Of a stretch of DNA of 20,708 nt, positions 1 to 9,135 are shown in pieces. The notes under the pieces are model-generated. The model was not told where the DNA came from. It did no database searches and saw nothing but the letters and a program-made list of their open reading frames with translations. How positions within the stretch are numbered: the stretch's first letter is position 1; each line of letters opens with the position of its first letter. The stretch comes from a virus, in IMG/VR virus record IMGVR_UViG_3300031565_000474, positions 1 through 20,708 of that record, one strand, 5' to 3'. Both the position numbers and the translations under genes were made by a program.

Positions 1-1407
1 TATATAGTAGGCGTTTGCAGAATCGACAATACCATAGGTTTGCCTTGCAGTCACTTCCGGTATGCCCCCGACGGCAGCGGATATAAGTCTTACTATGTTT
101 GCTGTCCCGGATGCTCCTACACGGGAGGCTGCGGAAAAAGCTGTAGATAAGTCCCCCGCGGCAGACAATAACGTGCCCCCTAAAAGTGCAGCTCTCGTAC
201 CCATATTTACGATATTTGTCACACGCTTTGCGGATAAACTACCGCCGTAGTCGGCTGAACCATCTACCGTTTCTAATATCTGTTCGGGTGTACGCCCCCC
301 TAAACTATTCCAAAAACCGGGTGTGTCTATCGCCGCCCTTTCTGTTTCTGTTGCCTGTGCTTTTGCTATTTGTTCGGCATGGGCTAGCGTGTTGCGCGGT
401 GTAGCCCCAAACTGTTCTACTAAAGACAAAGTTCTATACACGTTTGATACTGTTTCTACTAACGTACTGGCTACAGTATTGTTGCCGTAGTTTCGCATGA
501 ACCAAACGTAATCCTCTGCGGTATTCAGATATAATGTACGTTTTCTATCTAATCTTTTACCTACAGGTGCCACTCTCTGGCGTTTTAAATCAACTCGGCT
601 AAGCGGTATATCGCTCAAATCACCCCCGGTGCGTCCGTCGAAATAGTTAGACAAGAACGCTTCAACATCTGAATCATTGGCGTATTGTTTCTTAGGGAAT
701 ACTTTGGCTTTGTTTACGCGACCTTTTAAGTCTGCTATGAATTTCTCTTTGGTAGCGGCTAGCATTGTGTCAGGGTTTGCGCTTACCTTTGCCATATACC
801 CTTCTACAGATTCTATCCTTTGCCCGTTCTCCGCTAGCTTACTTCTCGCGGGGTCGACATAGCGCCGCTGAAAAATTTCTGCTATAGCAACAGCCTCTTT
901 ACTTCCGGATACTCCGGTGTTCGCTCCTACTGTTTTATTAAGTTCCCCTATCTCGGTCATTATTGCTACCTCATTCTCGGGGGAATCTAACCACTTTAAC
1001 ATGTTCTTCCCTGTCTTCTTGTTGAGTGCTTGTATGTCCGTGTGGAACCTGTCTAACGCTTGTCTTTGGGCTAACCCTACTGCGTCTGCTTTAGTCCTTG
1101 TGGCCTCCGTCAAAGCTAACAGCGGGCGTTTACCCTGCCCTATAAACATGTTTATGGATTGTTCGTAGGATTCTCTGGCACGCAGCGACGATGCTATTTG
1201 CGCCTCCCCAGCGATAACGTCGCCTGCCATATCTTCCCTTAGTTCCTGCATAAGATTTATAAATACATTGTTAAAATCGTCAGGCCTTTGTAATGTTTCT
1301 TTTGTCGCAGCAGCCATTATTTCGTCTATCGCCGTGTCAAAAGTTATAGGGTCTGACAGATTTATCTTAGCTTGAGACACACATTTTATTATTAAATCGT
1401 TAGCCAC
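1..1407 (-). CDS. large internal virion / ejection-type protein, C-terminus beyond window
   Basis: An uninterrupted reading frame of 469 codons runs off the left edge. It starts with GTG at 1407, overlapping the end of the preceding gene by 8 bases, with a G-rich ribosome binding site (AGGGGGT) a few bases upstream. The first 300 residues are mostly charged and helical. The segment around residues 275-340 (SRVDLKRQRV, then LNTAEDYVWFMRNYG, then SLVEQFG) resembles a motif block that I recall from very large podovirus internal virion proteins, where an acidic/aromatic DxWxFxxxYG stretch precedes a VEExG-like stretch. Around residues 400-450 the sequence turns Ala/Gly rich and could contact membrane. 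It is the fourth gene in a row of likely ejection proteins after the tail tube genes. The exact function is inferred from position and composition only, and the missing C-terminus could carry an enzyme domain. Confidence 0.75.
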   Translation of the reverse strand, partial: MANDLIIKCVSQAKINLSDPITFDTAIDEIMAAATKETLQRPDDFNNVFINLMQELREDMAGDVIAGEAQIASSLRARESYEQSINMFIGQGKRPLLALTEATRTKADAVGLAQRQALDRFHTDIQALNKKTGKNMLKWLDSPENEVAIMTEIGELNKTVGANTGVSGSKEAVAIAEIFQRRYVDPARSKLAENGQRIESVEGYMAKVSANPDTMLAATKEKFIADLKGRVNKAKVFPKKQYANDSDVEAFLSNYFDGRTGGDLSDIPLSRVDLKRQRVAPVGKRLDRKRTLYLNTAEDYVWFMRNYGNNTVASTLVETVSNVYRTLSLVEQFGATPRNTLAHAEQIAKAQATETERAAIDTPGFWNSLGGRTPEQILETVDGSADYGGSLSAKRVTNIVNMGTRAALLGGTLLSAAGDLSTAFSAASRVGASGTANIVRLISAAVGGIPEVTARQTYGIVDSANAYYI

Positions 1408-3331
1408 GGCTACCCCCTAAGCAGTTTACAAAATCATTAACAGCGTTCATAAAATTAGTAGTCTCTTCCAACTCTGCTAATTGTTCCCTTATATATTCTT
1501 TGCGACCAGCGGGAGCGTTTTCGTCTTCTAACACCCGTTGTATTTCATTTCTATTATCTGCCGCCGCCGTGTTTATGGTTTTATCCACATCCTCGCCCGT
1601 TACCTTCCGCGGCTCAAGACCCACGGGCGCAACTGCTTCGGGTTTGTCTAACGTATCTACAGTTTGTCTTTTTACCCAAGCCTGTAAATCGGGTTTTATT
1701 GCCTTTGATTGTATGCCTATTAATTTATTATACGCAGCCCTATTAAATTCTCTTAGAACATCTGCTACGGTATTACTATCCCTTTGCGCGTTACGGTACG
1801 CCGGTGTTTCTCTAATTTCATTACCACGGTTCTGTAGCTTGGCTTCTTTTTTATTTAGCTTATCTATTTCATCTCTTACCAAGGAAGCGGTTGAGGGAGA
1901 ATCCGCCTCCGATAAACGGGTGTTGGCGTCTGCCTTGGCGAGTCGTGTTTGCATTGTTTCTTTTTCAATTTCACTTAGTCTCGCCGCTAAGGAAGGTTCG
2001 CTTGTTGCGAGGCGTGCAACTGTATTTTCGCTAATACTAAAGGCGTTAAGCTGTTGTAAGGAATTACCGTAATCCCTAACAGTGTCGAACCATTCTTTTG
2101 TAGGTCTGTATCCTAGAAGTTCTTCAAACTCTTTAAGTGTTGCTATCCCGTAAAGTTCCTTAGTATTTGCCGAGTTGTATATCTCTTCCAAAGACGCAAC
2201 GGCTTCTTCCTTGGTCTTACCTTTACCTTTTACAGCTGCTAATAGCCCATCTTCTCCTTCATAAGAAGCTTCAAAAAATTTACCAACTTTTACTACATCA
2301 GGGGAGCGCGCTGCGGTAGGTGGTAGTGTAGTTAGAGGTATAGCTTTTTGCGCCAACTGCGCTTTAACAACTGGTAATACATCGAGGGGTTCTCCGTTAA
2401 AATCTTGTGTGGCCAATATCTCGCTAACTTGTATGTCTTCTTGCGCTGTTTTATATTTATTCCAGTATTGATTTATCTTAAATTGACCCACATGTATTGC
2501 TCCGGACAGTAACACCCCAGCGGCTATGTCTGCTGCTAACTGTTGATATGAATATTCTTCACCCAACACTGCTGCGGTACCACTACTACCTGCTGCGCCA
2601 CCAGCAGTTAGTAAACCTGCGGCTACGCCCTCTGCCGCTACGGCGGTGGCCTGTCTACCTAAAGTGGCTTGTGAGGCGGAAATAGCCGCAGTTGCCCCCT
2701 TCGAAGCCGCAGGGACGGCGGTGCGTGCTCCTGCACCTGTTAGTAACGCTCTTGCCCCTATCCCCGAAGATGCTACCGCCGCGGTAGCTCCTGCTGCACC
2801 TACCGCGCCAACAACCGCGCCTGCTGCTACTAAAGAATAGTACCAGCTTTTAACGTCCATAGCTGCACCCACAATACCTCCTAGTATTGCGGAACCCTTA
2901 TCCCACGCGTCAGCTTGTTGCATGACAAATTCTTGGCTGTTAATTATATCCCTTCTGTCTGCCAACATTGAGGCCACAGAATACGTCATACCTTCTTCGT
3001 ACGTTATGTCTTCCCTGAAAAAGTTACTGTTGCGCCAATCTTCCTCTGATATGGGTACTACAGGTTCCGCTTCTATAGCTTCTCTCGCCTCTCCGCCTAT
3101 AAGCCAAGTGCCTAAGTAGGACAACATGCTTCTGTCTTCTTCACCCATCTGGGATTCTTTTAGCACTACTGCCGCGTCGGCTTGGCTGGAGCCCGCACCG
3201 GTGAGTGCGTCCTGTTTACCTGCTTGAAAGAAGGTACGCGAGTCGTAACCCCGTATTAATGGCGCGAGATTGCCCCTACGGTAGTAATCGTTGTTTATTA
3301 CTTCGCCTTCTAGTAACCTGTCTAAAAACAT
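1400..3331 (-). CDS. internal virion / DNA-ejection protein with Ala/Gly-rich hydrophobic domain
   Basis: This protein of about 643 residues follows the 621-aa gene in the virion operon. ATG at 3331 is preferred because AAGG lies about 7 bases upstream; a GTG directly before it (3334) would add one residue. Residues 1-140 are polar and acidic. Residues 145-290 are strikingly rich in Ala, Gly and Val, with several stretches long enough to enter a membrane (for example around SLVAAGAVVGAVGAAGATAA). Residues 300-640 are charged and helical with coiled-coil character (LSEIEKETMQTRLAKADANT). This layout is what would be expected of a T7 gp16/gp15-like ejection protein that forms part of a channel across the cell envelope during DNA entry. 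No catalytic motif was recognised. The role is inferred from position, size and composition. Confidence 0.75.
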   Translation of the reverse strand: MFLDRLLEGEVINNDYYRRGNLAPLIRGYDSRTFFQAGKQDALTGAGSSQADAAVVLKESQMGEEDRSMLSYLGTWLIGGEAREAIEAEPVVPISEEDWRNSNFFREDITYEEGMTYSVASMLADRRDIINSQEFVMQQADAWDKGSAILGGIVGAAMDVKSWYYSLVAAGAVVGAVGAAGATAAVASSGIGARALLTGAGARTAVPAASKGATAAISASQATLGRQATAVAAEGVAAGLLTAGGAAGSSGTAAVLGEEYSYQQLAADIAAGVLLSGAIHVGQFKINQYWNKYKTAQEDIQVSEILATQDFNGEPLDVLPVVKAQLAQKAIPLTTLPPTAARSPDVVKVGKFFEASYEGEDGLLAAVKGKGKTKEEAVASLEEIYNSANTKELYGIATLKEFEELLGYRPTKEWFDTVRDYGNSLQQLNAFSISENTVARLATSEPSLAARLSEIEKETMQTRLAKADANTRLSEADSPSTASLVRDEIDKLNKKEAKLQNRGNEIRETPAYRNAQRDSNTVADVLREFNRAAYNKLIGIQSKAIKPDLQAWVKRQTVDTLDKPEAVAPVGLEPRKVTGEDVDKTINTAAADNRNEIQRVLEDENAPAGRKEYIREQLAELEETTNFMNAVNDFVNCLGGSRG

Positions 3332-3340
3332 CACGGTGCC

Positions 3341-5206
3341 TTAATTAAAAAATAAACCTCGCCCCGTAGGTACGGTCTGCCCCTCGTCTGCTGGCTCTGT
3401 CGCCAGTTCTAATAACTCTGTTAATGTCAACTCTATGGGCTGCGGCACAATGCGTGTCTGACCGTCTGGTGCTTTTATAGGAACACCTCTACTGACAAAA
3501 CCGGCGCCTCCTGCTAAGCTCAACCTATAGGTCTTATTAGGCCCCATGACCCATCCGGATTGCTTAAGCATTGCTTTCCTTTCAAGCTCAGCTATTTGAG
3601 GATTAACTCTTGTGGTCCCGTCGGTAGCAGTTATGCTTGGTAGTATGTTGGACATATATAGTTCAGGTTCCAACCCTATCAAATTGTTTTTTATTTCCCT
3701 CATTTTGCGTTCGCTTAAAGTATTCTTGTGATTGTTGGGTACAGTATAAGCATTAAAATTATCGGTTACAGTAACGTATGTCTTGGCAGATTTATAATTA
3801 CCCCCGGCGGCTGTTACCGCGTTGCTGAGGCTCTGGCCGCGTAGTACTTCTTGCTGCACCATCACCGCCAGTACATTTTTAACATCTTCCACGCTTTCTG
3901 CTATGCTGCCTCCCGACGCTATGCCTGACCTAAAAGCCACTTCGGCATCTTCTTCTGTTAGTGTATTTATCTTTTTAGTTATTTCCCCCCGGTATTGTGG
4001 ATCTCTAGTATTTAAAAAATCTAAAGCTTTCTTACCCGCTTCCGGATCAGCTATTAAGGCCATCTGGGCGTCTACGAGTATCTGATTGTCTTCGTTCACC
4101 GCTGCTCTTCCCGTTTCGCGTGCTTGCCTGTACCGCTCTACAAAATCAGAAACGTAAGGGCTACTGCCGCCGAGTGTGGCTATATCTTTAACGCCTTGGT
4201 CTCCGTGTTGCAGATACGCCTCCGCCAATATGTTTTCGATTGCGTTGACGTTTCCCGCCTGTGTTAATCTAAAATTATATTGCTCTGCGGTTTGCTTGGG
4301 TAGCACAGGCATAGTATTAGGGTTTAAACCTAAACTTTGTATTGCTGCCTCCCGGTTCTGCGCCGAGGGTGCTAGGCCGTTGCCCGCCAGCCAAGTATCA
4401 ACAGCCCTTACAGGATCGGTAGGTGCTAAAGAAAAAGCTCTTTCCTCCAACCTTGTTCTTTCGTTACGCGCAGCATCGATTTGCTTTACTGCGCTATCGT
4501 AAACCCTGTTCACGAAATCAGGATTTAAGTTGTTAAACCGGCCTGACTGTATCTCCGCTAACGTACCCTCCGGGTTTGTGTCTGATAAACGCAATAATGT
4601 AGACTGTTCTACGATAGCCGTTACATCATTCCTAGCTCCTTCCTTCATGTGTTCTGGGAGCCCTGATATAAATTCTGCCCCGAACTGTAATGCTTCTTCG
4701 CGAGTGGTGTTACCAAAACGCATGTTGTTGGCGGTGTTGTTCAGCACAACAGAAAAATCTTGTTTAGTCTGTTCTAGCATAGCCGTTTCTTGCATTTTTA
4801 CTGCTGCCTTAGCGATATTTTGGCGCATTCCTAGAACTTTTTCGTGTGCCCTTAATTGTAAAAAGTTAGGCACATTTTCCATAAAACCTTGAGCCTGTTT
4901 ATTGAACATCTCTAACGCCGCTCTAGGGAAACCTCCATCTGCTGGTACTGTATTGGCCAACTCCTGCATACCCGCAGTAGCTTGTAATTCAAAATTAGAT
5001 AGATTGGTAAGGAACTGCGTAGTGTGGTATTCTCGTAAACGTCTTTCAGCGTTTTCCGCTACTTGGCCTATAAACTGACTTGCCCCTGTTGTAGCGCGCG
5101 CTTGCGCTGCCCCGAAGGTATCTGCGGTAGCGGTGCTGCGTCTGGTTGGTGTTCCTACTCTTTGAGGTTCAACCCGCCTCGAGGGTACCTGTGGTATTAT
5201 AGCCAT
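3341..5206 (-). CDS. internal virion protein (T7 gp15-like position)
   Basis: A 621-residue, mostly helical soluble protein. Its ATG directly follows the TAG stop of the upstream 176-aa gene, with AAGGA about 9 bases before it, so translation is probably coupled. The N-terminus (IIPQVPSRRVEPQRVGTPTR) is Pro/Arg rich and unstructured, followed by long amphipathic helices with many Gln, Asn and Glu (for example EREYHTTQFL-like and MRQNIAKAAVKMQETAML). Such a beginning followed by a helical repeat body is common in the mid-sized internal virion proteins of podoviruses, which travel with the DNA into the cell. There is no signal peptide or membrane segment. I could not assign it to a named family with certainty; position between the gp14-like and the hydrophobic gp16-like proteins is the main support. 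Confidence 0.7.
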   Translation of the reverse strand: MAIIPQVPSRRVEPQRVGTPTRRSTATADTFGAAQARATTGASQFIGQVAENAERRLREYHTTQFLTNLSNFELQATAGMQELANTVPADGGFPRAALEMFNKQAQGFMENVPNFLQLRAHEKVLGMRQNIAKAAVKMQETAMLEQTKQDFSVVLNNTANNMRFGNTTREEALQFGAEFISGLPEHMKEGARNDVTAIVEQSTLLRLSDTNPEGTLAEIQSGRFNNLNPDFVNRVYDSAVKQIDAARNERTRLEERAFSLAPTDPVRAVDTWLAGNGLAPSAQNREAAIQSLGLNPNTMPVLPKQTAEQYNFRLTQAGNVNAIENILAEAYLQHGDQGVKDIATLGGSSPYVSDFVERYRQARETGRAAVNEDNQILVDAQMALIADPEAGKKALDFLNTRDPQYRGEITKKINTLTEEDAEVAFRSGIASGGSIAESVEDVKNVLAVMVQQEVLRGQSLSNAVTAAGGNYKSAKTYVTVTDNFNAYTVPNNHKNTLSERKMREIKNNLIGLEPELYMSNILPSITATDGTTRVNPQIAELERKAMLKQSGWVMGPNKTYRLSLAGGAGFVSRGVPIKAPDGQTRIVPQPIELTLTELLELATEPADEGQTVPTGRGLFFN

Positions 5207-5737
5207 CTACGCGTCCTTTGGTTTTTTGAACATATTCCATCTTTCTGCTACCGTTCCTGCGGTTGCTAAAAAATTAGTAAGTTGATTTGTCCTGCCAGCT
5301 CGTGTCTTAGCCTGTCCTGTGGCTAAAGCCAGGTCGGCTTCTTCACGCTCTTGTGAAGCTCGGAAACGTATCTCCTCTACTTCACGCTCGGCGTTTGCCA
5401 GTATCGTAAAAGCATCTAAAGCCCCAACCCCGGCGGTATCCGCTACAAGGTCTGCCGCGCTATCTTGGTCTACAACAATTCCCCTCTCCGCTAAACCAAC
5501 ACGCTGTTGGCTTATGGTATCGGCGGTAGCCACTTCTGCTTCCCTCGCAGATATGTTACCTCTGACCATAGCGTCTTCCGCTGCTCTGTCCATAAAAAGC
5601 GCGTTGGTACGCAGTATGTTAGCTTGGTGCACCGCTAAGTTCTGCTGCGCCTGTGTTTCTTGTCTTATGGCAACGCTGCGTGTTACTCCTTGTAACACGC
5701 TAGCCACCCTAACTGCTGCATTTAAAAGATTAGCCAT
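5207..5737 (-). CDS. internal virion protein, T7 gp14-like
   Basis: A 176-residue helical protein. The pattern is typical of the small internal virion protein of podoviruses: an N-terminal hydrophobic helix (LLNAAVRVASVLQGV), a long Ala/Gln-rich helix with RTNALFMDRAAEDAMVRGNI, then QQRVGLAERGIVVDQDSAAD and a second Ala-rich helix with DAFTILANAEREVEEIRFRA. Homologues that I know show the same order: a DAxxRG motif, then QR..LA..G(V/I)..D.GSA, then DA.TI..NA.RE. In T7, gp14 forms the outer-membrane pore during DNA ejection. The gene sits between the tail tube B gene (1-base gap) and the larger ejection proteins, exactly as expected. The ribosome binding site is GAGGTAG, close upstream of ATG. 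Confidence 0.8.
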   Translation of the reverse strand: MANLLNAAVRVASVLQGVTRSVAIRQETQAQQNLAVHQANILRTNALFMDRAAEDAMVRGNISAREAEVATADTISQQRVGLAERGIVVDQDSAADLVADTAGVGALDAFTILANAEREVEEIRFRASQEREEADLALATGQAKTRAGRTNQLTNFLATAGTVAERWNMFKKPKDA

Positions 5738-5738
5738 A

Positions 5739-8513
5739 TTATTCTACCTCGAAATCTAGTGTAGCACCTAATAGATAAAAAGGCAACGGGTCAATTTGTC
5801 TTAAGAACACTCTACCGTTGCTGTTCCATTCTGATAATATTGTTATACGTTCCACGCCTGTAAATAGACTTGTTGGTTCTCCCCACTTTTCAAACTTTCT
5901 TTGCGCCCATTCAACTAAACGATTAGGGTTAGGACCTATCAGTAACCCCCGTGAATCTTTAAACCGCAGCGCAACACCGGATACTTTTTTATTTTTACCT
6001 TGTATCGTTCTTTGTTGCGTCTCTAAATCTAAAGTTTCTACATCAGATATATACGATAACCCTGTATGTATCCTGCTAAATTTACGGCCAAAGGTAACAG
6101 TACCTTCGGAAGACACCACGAGGTCGCGAATTACGTTACCGTCACCCAACGCCACCACATCTTTACCTGCTAAATGTCGTAAACCGCTTACAGTATCCAC
6201 CGCTTTGCGTACTTGCCCGCCCCCTAAATACGCTGCAAAGTTTGTGCTGTCAACATATTCTCCTTCTAATCGCAAAGTGATCGTGTTTGTGGTAGCATCG
6301 TCAACAACATAGCGGAAATTATTAAGGTGGTTAGGGTTTATCACGTTACCCTTAGCATCTATAGTAGTTTCCCACCTAGCATCGTGAATATCTACTTCGT
6401 CACCATCCGCGAAGGGATGGCCGGTTATCGTAAGCACCGCTGGGTTGGCGTTAGTAATACTTGCTATGGTGTAGGGGTCATCAAGTGATAGCCCGCTATC
6501 TACAAAAAAAGCGTCGCGTATATCTTCAAATGTCCTGTTATCTGAACGCTCGATATAGTATACTGTTCTGCCGCCAACGGAGCGTTTAACGACAAAGAAT
6601 AAAGATTCCAAAGTATCAGCAACATTTGCTCTTGATGCTGCCACGCTGTAATACTCGCCTTCCGTGTCCCATGTCGTCCACCCTATTACTTGCTGCGCCT
6701 CGTTGAGTGTAAGTAGTATTGCGCTACCGTCGTCCCTTACAGAAGCGATTATCGGGTCAACATTCTGTCTCAAATAGGTCCAATCTGTAAGTTTTTTACC
6801 AGATAGTAAATGGGGGGACCATAGCGACAATTCGCCAGATTCGTAACCAGCGGTATTAAAAGCAAATTGCAAGCTCCTTACCGCTGTACCTGTATAGAAT
6901 ATAGCTGTAGAGCCAACAACGTGAGGAGGAAGTTGTGCGCTTCCCCAAGTAGTCTGAGGCCGCTGCTCTATACCAGTTAGCGAAAAACCCCCTTGCGAAG
7001 TTACACGCCATTCGGCACCGGTAGTAAAAACCAACAAATCGTTAAGAGATACGAAATGTCTTATCTCGTTTACCTCTAAAGAAGGTAATGTAGTACTAAA
7101 GGAATCTTCGCTTCTAACAGGAGAAGTCACACTAAAATTCCTAAATGCGCCTAACCTAGAGTAAAATTTTGTATCGGGTTTGTTATTAGAGCCTCCAAGT
7201 ACCCTCCTTTGTTGGTGGAAACCCACCGCCCCTGGGTAGTCGTCTTCGTCCCTAAAAGGGTTAAAAGGGAATGGTGTAGATATTTGTGCATTAGCTTGCA
7301 AATTAGAGTCTTTAAAAGAGGTGTTTTCTGTTTCCCCTATAAAAGCAAAAGCCCCGTTTGTATTACGGTAAACAGCGTAACGGATAGTGTTTGGTACCGC
7401 TGTGAAAGTTATTGTGTTATCAAAGGTGGTGCTAGAATTACTCAGCCGTACGAAAGCCCTCTTAAATGTTCCTCCTGAAACGTAAGCTCCGTAATCGGTA
7501 CCATCTTCTCTTTGTAACGACACCGTGGTTGTTGTTAAACGTATGACCTTAAAACGCCTGCCGTTTAGCTCCGTCATCCCTACAATATTCTCTATAAGGA
7601 TTTCATCACCTGTGGCCAAATCGGCGTCAGCAGATAAGGTTAATACTACCGGGTTAGCCTGTGTAGCGGCGGTTATAGTCTGTGAAGCATCTGTAGTTAG
7701 GGCTGTTGAACTCTCTTCTTTGGTATCTTGTTCGATAGCCGTAACTGTGTATTTAACAACAGTACTTCCATGTGTTCCTGCACTGGCGGCCAATGTAGTC
7801 GGCGCTGAGTGGGTAGGTACAAACGCTGTCGTTGTCAATGTCCAGTTGGCTAGTGCTAATCGCGTTAAGTCCTTAGTAGGATAGCTAGGGTGCGCTAACG
7901 TCATAACATCTGCTGTTTGGCTTATCTTTATATTAAATAGATCGGCCTGTAAATACGGGGATGCTATCTCATAGATCTTGGCTGCGGTACCGCCGGAGGT
8001 ATACGCCCCGTAGGTAGTGCTATCTACGTCTCCACCGGTGTAAACGTCTTGTAGTGAAAAAGTATCGGCATCTAATACCGTTATTTTAAATCTACGCCCG
8101 TTAAGCTGAATCATGCCCCCTATGTTTTCTAACGCTACCTCGTCGTTGGAAGAATACCCATGTGTAGCAATAGTTAAAACTGTTGGGTCAGCTTGCGTGG
8201 CCGCTGTTATATTCTTTGCTGTCTCTGTTATGTGGCCTTCGTTGCGTAAGAAACGGATATACCTATCCCCTAATTCTATCTGGTGCGTGTCTATTGTTTT
8301 AAACTGGAACGCTATAAGCCTAGGTGGTTTAGTAAAGTCTTTTACGGGTGCTATAAAGTGTGTACCACCCCGGTTATACACCCCCCCGTATTGGCTTACG
8401 CTTACATTACGCGCTTTTCGCAACCCTGTGTAATAGTCTTCTTGATCTATCCTCCCGTACAGCTCTGGTGCTATTTCGCCTTTAGAAAAAGAAGGTTGTG
8501 TTATTTCTGGCAT
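5739..8513 (-). CDS. tail tube protein B / nozzle-like protein with three FCCH-like insertions
   Basis: A 924-residue protein. The N-terminus (TQPSFSKGEIAPELYGRID, then a Y..GL..ARN..V...GGV.NR.GT.F pattern) is the signature of podovirus tail nozzle proteins equivalent to T7 gp12 (tail tubular protein B) and their relatives in BPP-1/epsilon15-type phages. Three internal modules resemble the ubiquitin-activating-enzyme E1 FCCH-type beta fold often found in phage tail proteins: residues about 102-183, 280-352 and 683-770. Each has an (A/T)xxxNP-VLT start, a GDE(V/I) turn and, in the first two, NGRRFK followed by YGAYxSGGT. The central part (residues 410-620) contains DDYPGAVGFHQQRRV and W.T-rich blades typical of the family core. 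It follows the tail tube A gene with a 3-base gap and a good GGAAGG ribosome binding site. Confidence 0.88.
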   Translation of the reverse strand: MPEITQPSFSKGEIAPELYGRIDQEDYYTGLRKARNVSVSQYGGVYNRGGTHFIAPVKDFTKPPRLIAFQFKTIDTHQIELGDRYIRFLRNEGHITETAKNITAATQADPTVLTIATHGYSSNDEVALENIGGMIQLNGRRFKITVLDADTFSLQDVYTGGDVDSTTYGAYTSGGTAAKIYEIASPYLQADLFNIKISQTADVMTLAHPSYPTKDLTRLALANWTLTTTAFVPTHSAPTTLAASAGTHGSTVVKYTVTAIEQDTKEESSTALTTDASQTITAATQANPVVLTLSADADLATGDEILIENIVGMTELNGRRFKVIRLTTTTVSLQREDGTDYGAYVSGGTFKRAFVRLSNSSTTFDNTITFTAVPNTIRYAVYRNTNGAFAFIGETENTSFKDSNLQANAQISTPFPFNPFRDEDDYPGAVGFHQQRRVLGGSNNKPDTKFYSRLGAFRNFSVTSPVRSEDSFSTTLPSLEVNEIRHFVSLNDLLVFTTGAEWRVTSQGGFSLTGIEQRPQTTWGSAQLPPHVVGSTAIFYTGTAVRSLQFAFNTAGYESGELSLWSPHLLSGKKLTDWTYLRQNVDPIIASVRDDGSAILLTLNEAQQVIGWTTWDTEGEYYSVAASRANVADTLESLFFVVKRSVGGRTVYYIERSDNRTFEDIRDAFFVDSGLSLDDPYTIASITNANPAVLTITGHPFADGDEVDIHDARWETTIDAKGNVINPNHLNNFRYVVDDATTNTITLRLEGEYVDSTNFAAYLGGGQVRKAVDTVSGLRHLAGKDVVALGDGNVIRDLVVSSEGTVTFGRKFSRIHTGLSYISDVETLDLETQQRTIQGKNKKVSGVALRFKDSRGLLIGPNPNRLVEWAQRKFEKWGEPTSLFTGVERITILSEWNSNGRVFLRQIDPLPFYLLGATLDFEVE

Positions 8514-8516
8514 AGT

Positions 8517-9119
8517 CTACCTTCCCTCTATCCAAGATGCTTCCTGCTCCGGTATCGCTATACCTTCGTTAGCATCGTGCATTTCTGCCATACGCAACAT
8601 CGCAAGATATATGTTTAACATTTCTGTCTTTAATTCTCTCTTAGTCTGCAAACCCGACGCCATATAACTAGCTAATAAATAAGACGTAGTTATTTTAAAA
8701 TATTCGGAAAAAGTATCGGTGTTAGAGTTATCAAAGGTATAACGTAGAATAGCCTGTTCTTTGCTAGTTAATATGGTTCTTTGCGTACCGTTGCTGTTCA
8801 TAGCTACTTCAAAAGGCACTGGGTTTTTGTTTGTCAATCTTTGCGGTGTTTCTATCCGACGTGCTTTTAAGCAATCGGAAGGGTAACTATACCTAAAATC
8901 CCAATTATCAGTAGGCGCTTCGGGGTGTAAAGCAAGGGCGTTAATTTTTCGGGCAAAAGTCCAGTCATATCCCGAGAGTACCTGCCTGCGCGCGGGGTCA
9001 TACCAAAGCGATGCTTGCCGGGCTTCTGCTAAATCTTCGTCAAAAGCTGTTATTTGAATATTAGCTCCAAGATGCGACAAGGCAAGTTTGGCTATTTGTA
9101 TCGCGCCCGAATCGGACAT
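8517..9119 (-). CDS. tail tube protein A-like head-tail adaptor
   Basis: A 200-residue protein with the standard beginning of podovirus tail tubular protein A (T7 gp11-like): IQIAKLALSHLGANIQITAF, followed by a run of helix with EARQASLWYDPARRQVLSGYDWTFAR. The family pattern, as I know it, is an N-terminal ALxxLG, then A...YD..R...L...PW.FA, and the protein forms a dodecameric ring between portal and nozzle. Here the Pro in PW is replaced by Asp (YDWTFA), a common variant. The C-terminal half (residues 120-190) is helical. It lies directly upstream of the nozzle gene, as in T7 and relatives. The ribosome binding site is AGAGGA, 6-7 bases before ATG. Confidence 0.85.
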   Translation of the reverse strand: MSDSGAIQIAKLALSHLGANIQITAFDEDLAEARQASLWYDPARRQVLSGYDWTFARKINALALHPEAPTDNWDFRYSYPSDCLKARRIETPQRLTNKNPVPFEVAMNSNGTQRTILTSKEQAILRYTFDNSNTDTFSEYFKITTSYLLASYMASGLQTKRELKTEMLNIYLAMLRMAEMHDANEGIAIPEQEASWIEGR

Positions 9120-9135
9120 TATATATCCTCTATGT

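Noticed and set aside
1500-2072. Long plus-strand frames opposite the virion genes (for example 190 codons here and 224 codons at 14959-15633)
   Set aside because: They are antisense shadows of well-supported minus-strand genes, without ribosome binding sites or recognisable domains; the second one also crosses the tRNA.
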